The translations under genes and the position numbers were made by a program. From the NCBI RefSeq assembly GCF_001423585.1, contig NZ_LMOP01000009.1, positions 417,137 to 481,136 on the forward strand: 64,000 bases of DNA. Reading direction: 5' to 3'. Under the pieces are notes generated by a model. That model saw only the letters and a list, made by a program, of their open reading frames with translations, was not told where the DNA came from and ran no database searches. How positions within the stretch are numbered: position 1 is the stretch's first letter; every line of letters begins with the position of its first letter. This document shows positions 26,656 to 34,990 of this stretch, one piece after another. This DNA is from Xanthomonas sp. Leaf148 (GTDB taxonomy: Bacteria; Pseudomonadota; Gammaproteobacteria; Xanthomonadales; Xanthomonadaceae).

Positions 26656-27519
26656 TCAGCCCGATGCCGGGCCAATGAACTCCAGCGCCCGCGCGATCAC
26701 CGAGGCGTGATCGACCATCCGGTTATGGCCCAGTCCTTCGGTACTGAACAGCTGCGCGCCTGGCCAGAGTGCGGCAAAGCGTGCGCCTTCTTCCCACGGC
26801 GTCTCGCGGTCGCGGCGGTCGTGGATGATCAGCGCCGGGCGATCGAAGTGCGGCAGATGCGCGGTCGCATCGAAGTCGGCAAAACACTTGCCGGTGAGCT
26901 GGATCAGCCAATTTTCGAACGGTGCGAATGCGCCGGGTGCGATGCCGAAGGCGCGGAACTGACGTTGCGCGCTGGCGGCTGGCGCCACCAGCGGGGCGAT
27001 CAACACATAACGGGCCGGACGCCATGCCGGGTCGTCGGCAAATACCACCGATGCCGCACCCAGCGAGTGGCCGATGAACACCGCAGGGCGGCCAAAGCGC
27101 TCGCCGATCTGGCGCAGTATCTTTACGAAATGCGGCATGTTGCTGATCCTGCCGCTGCTCAGGCCATGTGCCGCCTGATCGAACGCGAGCACCGCATAGC
27201 CAAGTGCGCGCAGCTGCGGCACCCAGGCCGTAAAGCGCAGGCCATAGCTGGCCCAGCCATGCGACAGCAGCACATACGGCTGCTGCGCAGGGTCGCCCCA
27301 TCGGTAGACGGCGATGTCGATGCCGTCGATGCGCAGGGTTTGCTGCTGCACATCGGTCAACGTCGCGGCGATGGTGGCCGCCTGCCGGCGCCCGGCCGCA
27401 CCCGGGGTGACGAAACGGCGCGCCAGAGAGCGGCCCGTCGGGCCGGGGGCCAGCCGGCTGATGCCGCTCATTAGGCCGCGGAGCAGCCGCGCACGCAATT
27501 TGGCGATGGACGAGCTCAT
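26656..27519 (-). CDS. Alpha/beta hydrolase
   Basis: A 287-residue hydrolase. VLLSHGWASYGLRF forms the oxyanion region, GHSLGAAS the nucleophile elbow, HDRRDRETPW the acidic residue, and GLGHNRM the catalytic histidine. The substrate is not evident; esterase or lipase-like activity is a family-level expectation. The ATG at 27519 follows a GGAG and fits the family; the frame is open upstream to 27651, but that portion crosses the two operator palindromes. It is divergent from a TetR-family gene, which probably represses it. Confidence 0.85.
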   Translation of the reverse strand: MSSSIAKLRARLLRGLMSGISRLAPGPTGRSLARRFVTPGAAGRRQAATIAATLTDVQQQTLRIDGIDIAVYRWGDPAQQPYVLLSHGWASYGLRFTAWVPQLRALGYAVLAFDQAAHGLSSGRISNMPHFVKILRQIGERFGRPAVFIGHSLGAASVVFADDPAWRPARYVLIAPLVAPAASAQRQFRAFGIAPGAFAPFENWLIQLTGKCFADFDATAHLPHFDRPALIIHDRRDRETPWEEGARFAALWPGAQLFSTEGLGHNRMVDHASVIARALEFIGPASG

Positions 27520-27551
27520 GGGGGAGTCCTTGTAGGGGAGGGCGCGTCGAA

Positions 27552-27572
27552 CATCTTGTCGCCGACAAGATG
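27552..27572. promoter_or_regulatory. TetR-type operator 1
   Basis: CATCTTGTC and GACAAGATG are perfect 9-bp inverted arms around a three-base centre. It lies between the divergent hydrolase and tetR genes, 32 bp before the hydrolase start. Confidence 0.75.
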
Positions 27573-27593
27573 CGACACAAGTCTGCCGATTGA

Positions 27594-27612
27594 ATCTTGT
27601 CAGCGTCAAGAT
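27594..27612. promoter_or_regulatory. TetR-type operator 2
   Basis: ATCTTGTC and GTCAAGAT around a three-base centre repeat the sequence of operator 1 with one mismatch in an arm. The two sites are 42 bp apart, or four helical turns, so they face the same side of the DNA. This supports cooperative binding of a TetR-family dimer. Confidence 0.7.
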
Positions 27613-27649
27613 GATCTGCTCCACTGAGCTCCCGATAAACGAAGCCGCC

Positions 27650-28249
27650 ATGTCGCGATCAGACGTTCCTGCTGGCTATCACCATGGCGATCTGCCGGCC
27701 GCATTGCGTCGCGCTGGCTGGGAGCTGGTCGGCGAATCGGGCGTGCGTGGGCTGACCTTGCGCGAATGTGCGCGCCGCGCCGGGGTCTCGCATGCCGCAC
27801 CCGCGCACCACTTCGGCTCGCTGGACGGGTTGTTGGCGGAAGTGGCGGCCGATGGCTACGAACGCATGCTCGCGCGCATCCACGCAACCCAGCAGGAACT
27901 TGCCAACCCGCTGCTGGGCTGTGGACTGGGCTACCTGCGATTCGCCATCGACTATCCGCAGCAGTTCCGGCTGATGTTGGGCCTGGACCTGCGTTCGCGC
28001 AGCCTGCCACGGCTGCTACAGGCCAGCGAGGCAGCCATGGCCTGTCTGCGCGACACGGTGCGCATACAGTGGAGTGCCCGTCACGGCAGCGCGCCAGACG
28101 CCGAGCTGCTGGAACAGCGCACCCTGCTGGCGTGGAGCGCAGTGCACGGCTATGCGTCGCTGGCGATCGACCGCAAGCACGACGCCTTGCGCGCGTTTGC
28201 GCCGGAACTGGTGTTCGCCCCGTTGCTGCATGCGGTGCTTGAACCCTGA
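27650..28249 (+). CDS. TetR/AcrR family transcriptional regulator
   Basis: A 199-residue regulator. The N-terminal helix-turn-helix is marked by GYHHGDLPAALRRAGWELVG, then GLTLRECARRAGVSHAAPAHHF, ending in the family's HHFGSLDGLLAEV. The rest is a helical ligand-binding and dimerisation domain; residues about 90-190 resemble the WHG-type C-terminal domain (AWSAVHGYASLAID). The ATG at 27650 was chosen to leave the two operators outside the coding region. It probably represses itself and the divergent hydrolase gene. Confidence 0.87.
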   Translation: MSRSDVPAGYHHGDLPAALRRAGWELVGESGVRGLTLRECARRAGVSHAAPAHHFGSLDGLLAEVAADGYERMLARIHATQQELANPLLGCGLGYLRFAIDYPQQFRLMLGLDLRSRSLPRLLQASEAAMACLRDTVRIQWSARHGSAPDAELLEQRTLLAWSAVHGYASLAIDRKHDALRAFAPELVFAPLLHAVLEP

Positions 28250-28381
28250 GGCGCGATCTGCGAGGAAAACGCGGTACCGGCTGACGTGCGACCTGGCCGA
28301 CAGCCAGCGCAGCACACGTGCCAGGCGCCGCGGCCGCGCTCTGCTAGCATCGCCGCACTGAGCGCGAGACCGGAGCAACCC

Positions 28382-29473
28382 ATGGCTGTGCAGGTGCTGG
28401 TGCTGAAAGAACACGCAGCGGGCGAACGTCGGGTGGCGGCAACGCCGGAAACGGTCAAGAAGCTGGTCGCGCTTGGCGCCAGCGTGTGGATCGAGCCGGA
28501 CGCCGGCCGCGCCAGCAGCATGGACGATGCGGCGTATCTGCAGGCCGGTGCGCAACTTGCCACCGTACACACGCTTGATCAGGCCGACATGCTGCTCTGT
28601 GTGCAGGCACCGCCGACCGAGGTCTTGCTGTTGTGCAAACCGCAGACGGTGGTGATCGGCATGCTCGCACCCGATGCCGACCCGGCGCGTGCGCAGGCAT
28701 TTGCCACGCGCGAACTGGTCGCATTTCCGCTGGAGCGCCTGCCGCGCACCACGCGTGCGCAATCGATGGACGTGCTGAGTTCGCAAGCCGGCATGGCCGG
28801 TTACAAGGCGGTGTTACTGGCCGCGCAACTGGCGCCGCGGTTCTTCCCGATGCTCACCACCGCCGCGGGCACGATGCGCCCCTGCAAGGTGGTGGTGATC
28901 GGTGCGGGCGTGGCCGGCTTGCAGGCGATCGCCACGGCCAAACGGCTGGGCGCGCAGGTGGAAGGCTTCGACGTGCGCCCGGAAACCCGCGAGCAGATCG
29001 CATCCCTGGGCGCGCGCTTTCTGGATCTGGGCGTCAGCGCTGCCGGCGAAGGCGGCTACGCACGCCAACTCACCGACGACGAACGCGCCGAGCAGCAGCG
29101 CCGCCTGGCCGAGCATCTCAAAGGCGTGGATGTGGTGGTCTGCACTGCGGCCGTGCCGGGGCGACCGGCGCCAAAGATCGTGACCACGGAGATGGTGCAG
29201 GGCATGCGCGCCGGCAGCGTGATCGTGGATCTGGCTGCGGAAACCGGCGGCAATTGCGCGGCCACGCGTCCCGGCGAAACCGTCGATCTCGATGGCGTGG
29301 TGGTCGCCGGGCCGCTCAATCTGGCAAGCCAGGGCGCCGTGCATGCCAGCGAGATGTTCGCGCGCAACGTCTACGCGTTCGCCGCGTTGTTGATCAGCGA
29401 CGGTGCGCTGTCATTCGACTGGGACGATGAGTTGCTGGCGAAGACGCGTTGGTCGGCCACACTGGCGGCCTAG
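28382..29473 (+). CDS. pntAa: Proton-translocating NAD(P) transhydrogenase subunit alpha, part 1
   Basis: A 363-residue peripheral domain I that binds NAD(H) in the proton-translocating transhydrogenase. The family start VLVLKEHAAGERRVAATPET, the RTTRAQSMDVLSSQAGMAGYKA loop, the Rossmann motif VVVIGAGVAGLQAIATAKRLGA and VDLAAETGGNCA are present. No membrane segment is encoded; those are in pntAb and pntB, 1.6 kb further on. The start at 28382 follows CCGGAG. The gene is separated from its partners by three genes on the opposite strand, an unusual arrangement. Confidence 0.93.
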   Translation: MAVQVLVLKEHAAGERRVAATPETVKKLVALGASVWIEPDAGRASSMDDAAYLQAGAQLATVHTLDQADMLLCVQAPPTEVLLLCKPQTVVIGMLAPDADPARAQAFATRELVAFPLERLPRTTRAQSMDVLSSQAGMAGYKAVLLAAQLAPRFFPMLTTAAGTMRPCKVVVIGAGVAGLQAIATAKRLGAQVEGFDVRPETREQIASLGARFLDLGVSAAGEGGYARQLTDDERAEQQRRLAEHLKGVDVVVCTAAVPGRPAPKIVTTEMVQGMRAGSVIVDLAAETGGNCAATRPGETVDLDGVVVAGPLNLASQGAVHASEMFARNVYAFAALLISDGALSFDWDDELLAKTRWSATLAA

Positions 29474-29594
29474 CGCGCTGCGTGCGCTTTGAGTCGCGCA
29501 GTGGCTGTTCTAAGTGTCGCTGGTGCGCGATGGGGGTGACCGTCAAGGCTTGATTGCACGCCGTCGCGCTGCTGCGCCGCCAGTGCGGCGGCGT

Positions 29595-30095
29595 TCAATC
29601 GTCCGTCGGAGGGTGGTCGCGTAACCAGGCGCTGCGTTCGGCCGGACTCATCTTCTGCCAGCGTTGTTGCAGCTCATTGCGCTGTTGCGGGTTGAGCGCG
29701 CGCATGCGGTCGAACAAGGCCTTGGCTTCGCGGCGCTGGTCCGGGCTCATGTTGCGGAAGCGGTCCATGCCGGCCTTGGCCTGCTTGCGCTGTTCGGGAG
29801 TCATGTCCAGCCAGCGACTGGCATGCCGGTACATGCGCGGACGTTCTTCGGGCACATCGTTCCAGCGCTCGCGCAGCGCATCGATCAACACCTGGCGCTG
29901 TTGCTGGGTCAGCTTGTCCCACTCCGGCATCGGCGTCTCGTTGCGTGGGCCTGGGCCATGCGGGCCGTGTCCGTCCATCGGCGGTGGCCCTGGCGGGCCC
30001 GGCGGCGGGCGGTCCTGTGCCAACAGCGACGCGCACGGCCCGGCGCAGAGCAGCAGGGTCAACAGCAGGCGGGTGGTGCGGGTCATCGTGCTCAT
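29595..30095 (-). CDS. Secreted DUF3106-type protein
   Basis: A 166-residue exported protein. A signal peptide (to about residue 27, LLLTLLLCAGPCASLLAQDR) is followed by a proline/glycine-rich segment. Four copies of a short helical unit come next, around LDMTPEQRKQAKAGMDRFRN, NMSPDQRREAKALFDRMRAL and LNPQQRNELQQRWQKM. This is the pattern of DUF3106, and similar 'PxQR' units occur in periplasmic metal- or stress-sensing CpxP/Spy-like proteins. It overlaps the upstream gene by four bases and is the third gene of a sigma-factor operon. Confidence 0.75.
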   Translation of the reverse strand: MSTMTRTTRLLLTLLLCAGPCASLLAQDRPPPGPPGPPPMDGHGPHGPGPRNETPMPEWDKLTQQQRQVLIDALRERWNDVPEERPRMYRHASRWLDMTPEQRKQAKAGMDRFRNMSPDQRREAKALFDRMRALNPQQRNELQQRWQKMSPAERSAWLRDHPPTDD

Positions 30096-30439
30096 TCCAT
30101 GGCCAAAGCGGTATCGGACCCGAGCCAGACATACAGGTCGGGGTTCTGGGTCAGCAGGTCGTCGGTGTCGGTGCCGGCGCTGTTGCCGGCCACTGCCTGG
30201 GTCGGCGCGACGCTTGTGGGTGCAGTGTCGCCCGGTCGCAGTTGCAGGCCGATAGCGACGGCCAGCAGACCCGAACAGGCGGTGGCCAGCAACCAGTAGC
30301 CGCGGCGTGGACGCGGCGCCGACGCGTGGCGTGCCTGGCGCAGGCGTGCCAGGGTCTGCGGCGGCAGGCTGGTGAGCGCGGCGGCATGCAGTTGGCGCAG
30401 TTGCGCATCGAACTGGGCCGGATCGTGGGAGCGGTTCAC
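30092..30439 (-). CDS. Membrane-anchored probable anti-sigma factor (DUF3619-like)
   Basis: A 115-residue protein starting at GTG 30439. The N-terminal cytosolic helical part (DPAQFDAQLRQLHAAALTSL) precedes one transmembrane segment at about residues 47-66 (YWLLATACSGLLAVAIGLQL) and a short periplasmic tail. Position directly after an ECF sigma gene (GTGA overlap) and this topology are typical of anti-sigma factors. It resembles DUF3619 proteins of betaproteobacteria by this context. No zinc-binding motif is seen. The anti-sigma role is inferred, not shown. Confidence 0.65.
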   Translation of the reverse strand: MNRSHDPAQFDAQLRQLHAAALTSLPPQTLARLRQARHASAPRPRRGYWLLATACSGLLAVAIGLQLRPGDTAPTSVAPTQAVAGNSAGTDTDDLLTQNPDLYVWLGSDTALAME

Positions 30440-31032
30440 AGGAAATCCTCGAACTGTTTTTGTAACGCGTCGCGCGCGCGCGACAGGTGAGTTTTGACCG
30501 AGCCTTCGGAGCAGCCCATCGCCTTGGCGGTGGTGGCCACATCCAGGTCTTCCAGCACGCGCAGCGTGAACGCCTCGCGCTGGCGCGCCGGCAGGCTACG
30601 CAACGCCTCAACCAGCCGTTGGTAGGCCTGCTGATGTTGCTGCGCGCCGACCGGGCCGATGCCGGGGTCGGCCCACTCGATCGGGCCTTCGTCATCGGCG
30701 CGCTCGGCCGGTGCCCAGAATTTCAGCCGGAACGTGCGGCGGCGCTGCAGGTCGATGATGCGGCTGCGCAGGATGCTCCAGAACAGCGGTGTCCATTCCT
30801 CGGCCGGCCGTTCACGGTAGCCGAGCAGCTTGACCATGGCGTCCTGCACGGCATCCAGCGCGTCTTCGCGGTGACGCAGACCGGCCTCGGCAAAACGGAA
30901 CGCACGCGGACCGATGCCCGCCAAAAAGGCATCCAGCGACACGGGGACGGCGGCGGCCGTTGTAGAAGGCTGCGGATCGAAAGGGGTTCCCACCAGCACA
31001 GCGTAGCTTCCGCGAAGACGATACGACGTCAA
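30436..31032 (-). CDS. RNA polymerase sigma factor, ECF type
   Basis: A 198-residue sigma-70 family protein. Region 2 is seen around RHREDALDAVQDAMVKLLGY and the WTPLFWSILRSRIIDLQRRR core-binding/-10 segment; region 4 around LPARQREAFTLRVLEDLDVA and the helix-turn-helix AKAMGCSEGSVKTHLSRARD. It is the first gene of a three-gene operon with a probable anti-sigma factor and a secreted DUF3106 protein, so it likely responds to an envelope signal. The exact N-terminus is uncertain; a start nearer VGTPFDPQ would also fit. Confidence 0.88.
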   Translation of the reverse strand: MTSYRLRGSYAVLVGTPFDPQPSTTAAAVPVSLDAFLAGIGPRAFRFAEAGLRHREDALDAVQDAMVKLLGYRERPAEEWTPLFWSILRSRIIDLQRRRTFRLKFWAPAERADDEGPIEWADPGIGPVGAQQHQQAYQRLVEALRSLPARQREAFTLRVLEDLDVATTAKAMGCSEGSVKTHLSRARDALQKQFEDFL

Positions 31033-31112
31033 CGGCCCAGCGCCGATTCGGTTGACATGCCCGATGCGTGGGTATGATCGGCGGGCCGCACCGGCCAGTG
31101 GAGCGAAAGACG

Positions 31113-31424
31113 ATGAGCGACGGGTTCGTAGCGCTGTACATCTTCATGCTGGCGGCCATCGCCGGCCACGTGATCATCTCGCGGGTGCCGGTGATCCTGC
31201 ATACCCCGCTGATGTCCGGCTCCAACTTCATCCACGGCATCGTGCTGATCGGCGCGATGGTGGTGCTTGGGCATGCCGACACCACGCTGGAAAAAGCGCT
31301 GGGGTTCGTCGCGGTGGTGCTGGGCGCGGGCAATGCAGCCGGCGGCTATGTGGTGACCGAGCGGATGCTGGACATGTTCAAATCCAGCAAGCCGGATCCG
31401 GCCAAGCGCGACGCGAAAGATTGA
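31113..31424 (+). CDS. pntAb: Proton-translocating NAD(P) transhydrogenase subunit alpha, part 2
   Basis: A 103-residue inner-membrane subunit with three to four hydrophobic segments (FVALYIFMLAAIAGHVIISR, NFIHGIVLIGAMVVLGHAD, GFVAVVLGAGNAAGGYVVTE). This is the membrane part that is fused to the NAD-binding part in E. coli PntA. The start at 31113 follows GAGCGAAAG. pntB follows on the same strand. Its partner pntAa is 1.6 kb upstream, beyond the sigma operon. Confidence 0.92.
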   Translation: MSDGFVALYIFMLAAIAGHVIISRVPVILHTPLMSGSNFIHGIVLIGAMVVLGHADTTLEKALGFVAVVLGAGNAAGGYVVTERMLDMFKSSKPDPAKRDAKD

Positions 31425-31455
31425 ACGTACGGCGCCTACGCATCGCATCGCAGCG

Positions 31456-33003
31456 GTGCTGGCCGCGGCCGTGCTTGTCCCGCTGCTCGGCTTCGCGCTG
31501 GGCTTCCTGGCTTATGTGCTGCCGTTCGGGCAGATGTCCTTCTCTGGAGCGTGGCTGCTGATGCACCTTTTGCCGATCCTCATCAAGAGTAGCTACCTGA
31601 TCGCCGCGACCCTGTTCCTGCTCGGCCTGCAACGCATGGCCTCTCCCAGGACCGCGCGTAGCGGCATCCGCTGGGCGGGGCTGGGCATGCTGATCGCCAC
31701 GGTGGCCACGTTCTTCCTGCCGGAACTGCACAACGTGCCGCTGATCCTGGCAGCGCTGGCCATCGGCACCGGGGTGGCGTGGTGGTCGGCCAAGAAGGTG
31801 GCCATCACCGACATGCCGCAGATGGTGGCGCTGTACAACGGCATGGGCGGCGGCTCGGCGGCGGCGATTGGCGCGGTGGAGCTGCTGCGGTTTTCCTTCT
31901 TCGCCAATCGCGACACTGCGCACTGGAGCGCGCAGGCGATCGCCGAACTGGCGGCGCGGCGGCCGGACACCACCACGGTGATGCTGGCGGTGATCGGCTC
32001 GGCGATCGGGGCGGTGTCGTTGTCCGGCTCGATCATCGCCTGGGCCAAACTGGACGGCCGGCTTGACCGACGGGTGACCTTCCCCGGCCAGCAGGCGGTC
32101 AATCTGCTGGTGGCGCTGGCAGTCCTGGCACTCGGCATCTGGGCCGCCACCAGCCTGCAGCCGCTGGCGATCATCGCCTTCTTCGCCGTGGCGCTCGCGC
32201 TGGGCGTGTTGATGACGCTGCCGATCGGCGGTGCCGACATGCCGGTGGTGATTTCGCTCTACAACGCTTTTACCGGCCTGGCGGTGGCGTTTGAAGGTTA
32301 TGTGCTGGGCAATGAGGCATTGATCATTGCCGGGATGATGGTGGGCGCGGCCGGCATTCTGCTGACCCGGCTGATGGCCAAGGCGATGAACCGGCCGATC
32401 AGCGGCGTGCTGTTTTCCAACTTCGGTGGCGGCGGGCAGGCGCAGGAGATCAGCGGCGCGCAAAAACCCATCGAGGCCAGCGATGTGGCCGCGATGATGG
32501 CCTTCGCCGAACGGGTGGTGATCGTGCCCGGCTACGGCATGGCGGTGGCGCAGGCGCAGCACAAGATCTGGGAGCTGGCGCAGCGGCTGATCGCGCGCGG
32601 GGTCAAGGTGAAGTTTGCGATCCACCCGGTCGCCGGGCGCATGCCGGGGCATATGAACGTGCTGCTGGCCGAAGCCGGCGTCCCGTACGACCTGATCGCC
32701 GACATGGACGACATCAATCCCGAGTTCGCCAGCACCGATGTGTCGCTGGTGATCGGCGCCAACGACGTGGTCAACCCGGTCGCCAAGACCGACCCGGCCA
32801 GCCCGATCTACGGCATGCCGATCCTGGACGTGGTCAATTCACGCAATACGGTGGTGATCAAGCGCGGCAAGGGCACCGGCTTTGCCGGCATCGAAAATGC
32901 GCTGTTCTACGCCGACAACACCCGCATGCTCTACGGCGACGGTGCCGAAGCGGCCAGCGCGCTGGTCAGCGAGCTAAAGGCGCTGGATGGGGGCGGGCAT
33001 TGA
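31456..33003 (+). CDS. pntB: Proton-translocating NAD(P) transhydrogenase subunit beta
   Basis: An integral membrane protein with about nine helices, followed by the NADP-binding domain III (VVIVPGYGMAVAQAQHKIWE, FAIHPVAGRMPGHMNVLLAE, VSLVIGANDVVNPVAKTDPA). It couples hydride transfer between NADH and NADP+ to proton re-entry. The frame from GTG 31456 gives 515 residues; the family usually begins near ATG 31561 (MHLLPILIKSSYLIAATLF), preceded by GGAG. The extra N-terminal segment is one hydrophobic helix with strongly coding-like codon use, so I report the longer form but the start is uncertain. Confidence 0.9.
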   Translation: MLAAAVLVPLLGFALGFLAYVLPFGQMSFSGAWLLMHLLPILIKSSYLIAATLFLLGLQRMASPRTARSGIRWAGLGMLIATVATFFLPELHNVPLILAALAIGTGVAWWSAKKVAITDMPQMVALYNGMGGGSAAAIGAVELLRFSFFANRDTAHWSAQAIAELAARRPDTTTVMLAVIGSAIGAVSLSGSIIAWAKLDGRLDRRVTFPGQQAVNLLVALAVLALGIWAATSLQPLAIIAFFAVALALGVLMTLPIGGADMPVVISLYNAFTGLAVAFEGYVLGNEALIIAGMMVGAAGILLTRLMAKAMNRPISGVLFSNFGGGGQAQEISGAQKPIEASDVAAMMAFAERVVIVPGYGMAVAQAQHKIWELAQRLIARGVKVKFAIHPVAGRMPGHMNVLLAEAGVPYDLIADMDDINPEFASTDVSLVIGANDVVNPVAKTDPASPIYGMPILDVVNSRNTVVIKRGKGTGFAGIENALFYADNTRMLYGDGAEAASALVSELKALDGGGH

Positions 33004-33207
33004 GGTCTCGTAAGACTGATGTCGCGGATGCACTTGAGAAGCCGATTGGTCGAGGGCGGTGTGCTCGCTGCCAAGTTCCTTGCAGCTGAGGCGCAGATCG
33101 GCAGCTCACGCGTGATCTATCCGCAATCTCCAGCCAGTCGCAAACAAGCTGCCGAGCTTTCGAGTCGCAGCAGTGTCCAGAGGTAGTCCAACGCTCAGCT
33201 CGTCGAG

Positions 33208-33315
33208 GGTGCGGTGCCCTCACCGCTTGCGGGACACGCCGTGAATCCGTCCTTGGAGGCTCCTTGGCGGCATCCATGCCGCCAAGGGTCCCGCAATCGG
33301 CGAGGACACCGCACC
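33208..33315. repeat. Palindromic intergenic element, copy A
   Basis: The outer arms are GGTGCGGTGCCCTC and the near-complement GAGGACACCGCACC; inside are GCGGGAC and GTCCCGC. The core is the perfect palindrome TTGGCGGCATCCATGCCGCCAA. Copy B, 200 bp away, has the same architecture. Confidence 0.75.
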
Positions 33316-33522
33316 AGAGAGTTGGTCGGCTGCTTTCTTGAAAGCGTGCTGCGGGTCTTGCGCCGCGCTATGCAAATGAAAGTGTTTGGATTGCGTGTTT
33401 GAAGCCGGTCTGCTGCTCGGCTTGCGATGAGAAGGTGGTGAGAAGCTGGTCGACGCACAGTGACCCGATCAGCGCACGTCATGCCCTGCTCGCAACCACA
33501 CACACCGACCAGCTTGACTGGT

Positions 33523-33624
33523 CCTTGCCCACCCACCGTCGCGGGACCTTTGGCGGCATGGATGCCGCCAAAGAGCTTACAAGGGCGTACTTGCAGCGTG
33601 TCCCGCGACGGTGGGCGGGCAAGG
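33523..33624. repeat. Palindromic intergenic element, copy B
   Basis: The arms are CCTTGCCCACCCACCGTCGC and GCGACGGTGGGCGGGCAAGG, with a single internal mismatch, extended by GGGAC/GTCCC. A second palindrome, TTTGGCGGCATGGATGCCGC followed by CAAA, sits inside the left half. Confidence 0.8.
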
Positions 33625-33776
33625 GCCCTGCAGCCAAGTCGCAGAGCTCCGGGCATCGCTGCGTCGTCACAAAGAGGCACGACAGCCTTCGAAGAACAGC
33701 GCCATCTGGATCTGTATGACCGAGGCATCCGCTTCAACGCATTGCTGCTTCGGCTACCGCGACAACTGCGCCTTGC

Positions 33777-34196
33777 TCAGCGCGCAGCCCACCACGCCAC
33801 GACCACCGCTGCGAAATAACACAGCAGGTCGAACGCATTATTGGCCAGTTGCAGCAGGGTCCAGGCCAGGCGCGGGCCCATTTTCTGGGCCGAGGTCCAC
33901 GGGTCCAGGCCCAGCGACCCGCCCAGTTGCGCCGAGGCAATGCCCCAGTTGGCACCGACGATGATCAATGCGGTGGTCGCCACCGCCACGCCGATACGCA
34001 ACCTGCCGGCGCGCAGTGTGCCCAGGCGCAGCATCCAGACCACTTCCAGTGCAACCAGTACCGCCATCCAGCCGGCCTGGTTGCCGAGCGCAAGGGCGAT
34101 GAGCAGCCAGGCGATGAGGGCGGTGACGCTTCCCAGCAACAGGAGCGGGGGCCAGAGCCAGTGGGCGCTTCTGGCGGACGCGGAGGTGGGCGGCAT
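33777..34196 (-). CDS. Small integral membrane protein of unknown function
   Basis: A 139-residue protein starting at ATG 34196, which follows AGGAG at ideal spacing; this decides against the longer upstream frame. Four hydrophobic segments are visible: WPPLLLLGSVTALIAWLLIA, WMAVLVALEVVWML, IGVAVATTALIIVGANWGIA and FDLLCYFAAVVVAWWAA. No family is recognised. The gene is divergent from sufT and ends in a repeat-rich gap. Confidence 0.7.
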   Translation of the reverse strand: MPPTSASARSAHWLWPPLLLLGSVTALIAWLLIALALGNQAGWMAVLVALEVVWMLRLGTLRAGRLRIGVAVATTALIIVGANWGIASAQLGGSLGLDPWTSAQKMGPRLAWTLLQLANNAFDLLCYFAAVVVAWWAAR

Positions 34197-34370
34197 TGGA
34201 GCTCCTGACAGTGCACACATGATAGAGCGCATGCCGCACTTTGCGACGCACTGCATTGGTAGATGGAATGCAGCGTCGTTGAAGGGATTGGCGGCCAGCG
34301 GCGGCGGCGCCATCGCGGTCGGCTAGAATGGCCGACTTGCGCGCGTCCGGCGCGGCCCCATATCCAGCCC

Positions 34371-34925
34371 ATGTACTCCCGTAGCAGCGAACCCGTCCAG
34401 TTCGAACGCGATTGCGATGCCGTCATGGTGCCGCAGGGCGATTCGGTGACCCTGCCCGCAGGCAGTTATGGCTATATCACCCAGGCCCTGGGTGGCAGCT
34501 ACACGGTCTTTGTCGAAGGCAATCTGTTCCGCATTGCCGGCAAGGATGGCGATGCGATCGGCAAGGAGGCCCCGCCGGGGCTGGAATTGCCCGCCAACGC
34601 CAGCGACGAAGAAGTGGAAGCACTGGTGTGGCAGCAGTTGCGCACCTGCTTCGACCCGGAAATTCCGTTCAATATCGTCGATCTGGGCCTGGTCTACGAA
34701 GCGGTGGTCAGCCATCGCGAAGAGGACAATCAGCGCCGGGTGGACGTCAAGATGACGCTCACCGCGCCCGGCTGCGGCATGGGCGAGATCCTGGTCGACG
34801 ACGTGCGCAGCAAGGTGGAAATGATCCCCACCATTGCCGAGGCCGATGTCGAGCTGGTGTTCGACCCGCCGTGGGGCCGGCATATGATGTCCGAAGCGGC
34901 CCGTCTCGAGACCGGCATGCTCTGA
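34371..34925 (+). CDS. sufT: Fe-S cluster assembly protein SufT
   Basis: A 184-residue protein. Residues 1-75 form the SufT-specific N-terminal region (CDAVMVPQGDSVTLPAGSYG), followed by an MIP18/DUF59 domain: RTCFDPEIPFNIVDLGLVYE, MTLTAPGCGMGEILVDDVRS and VELVFDPPWGRHMMSE. It helps mature Fe-S proteins in the cytosol. No suf operon is adjacent, so it acts in trans with that system. The start at 34371 (MYSRSSEPVQFE) was chosen because the family N-terminus begins here; the frame is open upstream. Confidence 0.88.
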   Translation: MYSRSSEPVQFERDCDAVMVPQGDSVTLPAGSYGYITQALGGSYTVFVEGNLFRIAGKDGDAIGKEAPPGLELPANASDEEVEALVWQQLRTCFDPEIPFNIVDLGLVYEAVVSHREEDNQRRVDVKMTLTAPGCGMGEILVDDVRSKVEMIPTIAEADVELVFDPPWGRHMMSEAARLETGML

Positions 34926-34990
34926 TCGTCAGGCGCCATGTCCGCAGATGTGGCGCCGTGTCCTTTCGCCCGCCATACAGGAATCTTCCG

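Larger units (their letters stand above)
33004..33776. other. Intergenic gap of about 770 bp with palindromic repeats
   Basis: This gap lies between pntB and a convergent membrane-protein gene. It carries two related palindromic elements (33208-33315 and 33523-33624). Several open frames here read through the palindromes on both strands (MDAAKE-like starts) and are rejected as genes. No other feature is recognised. Confidence 0.55.

Noticed and set aside
33214..33964. Several 60-180-residue frames in the gap after pntB
   Set aside because: They run through the palindromic elements on both strands, have no ribosome-binding sites, and the predicted proteins repeat the palindrome translation.
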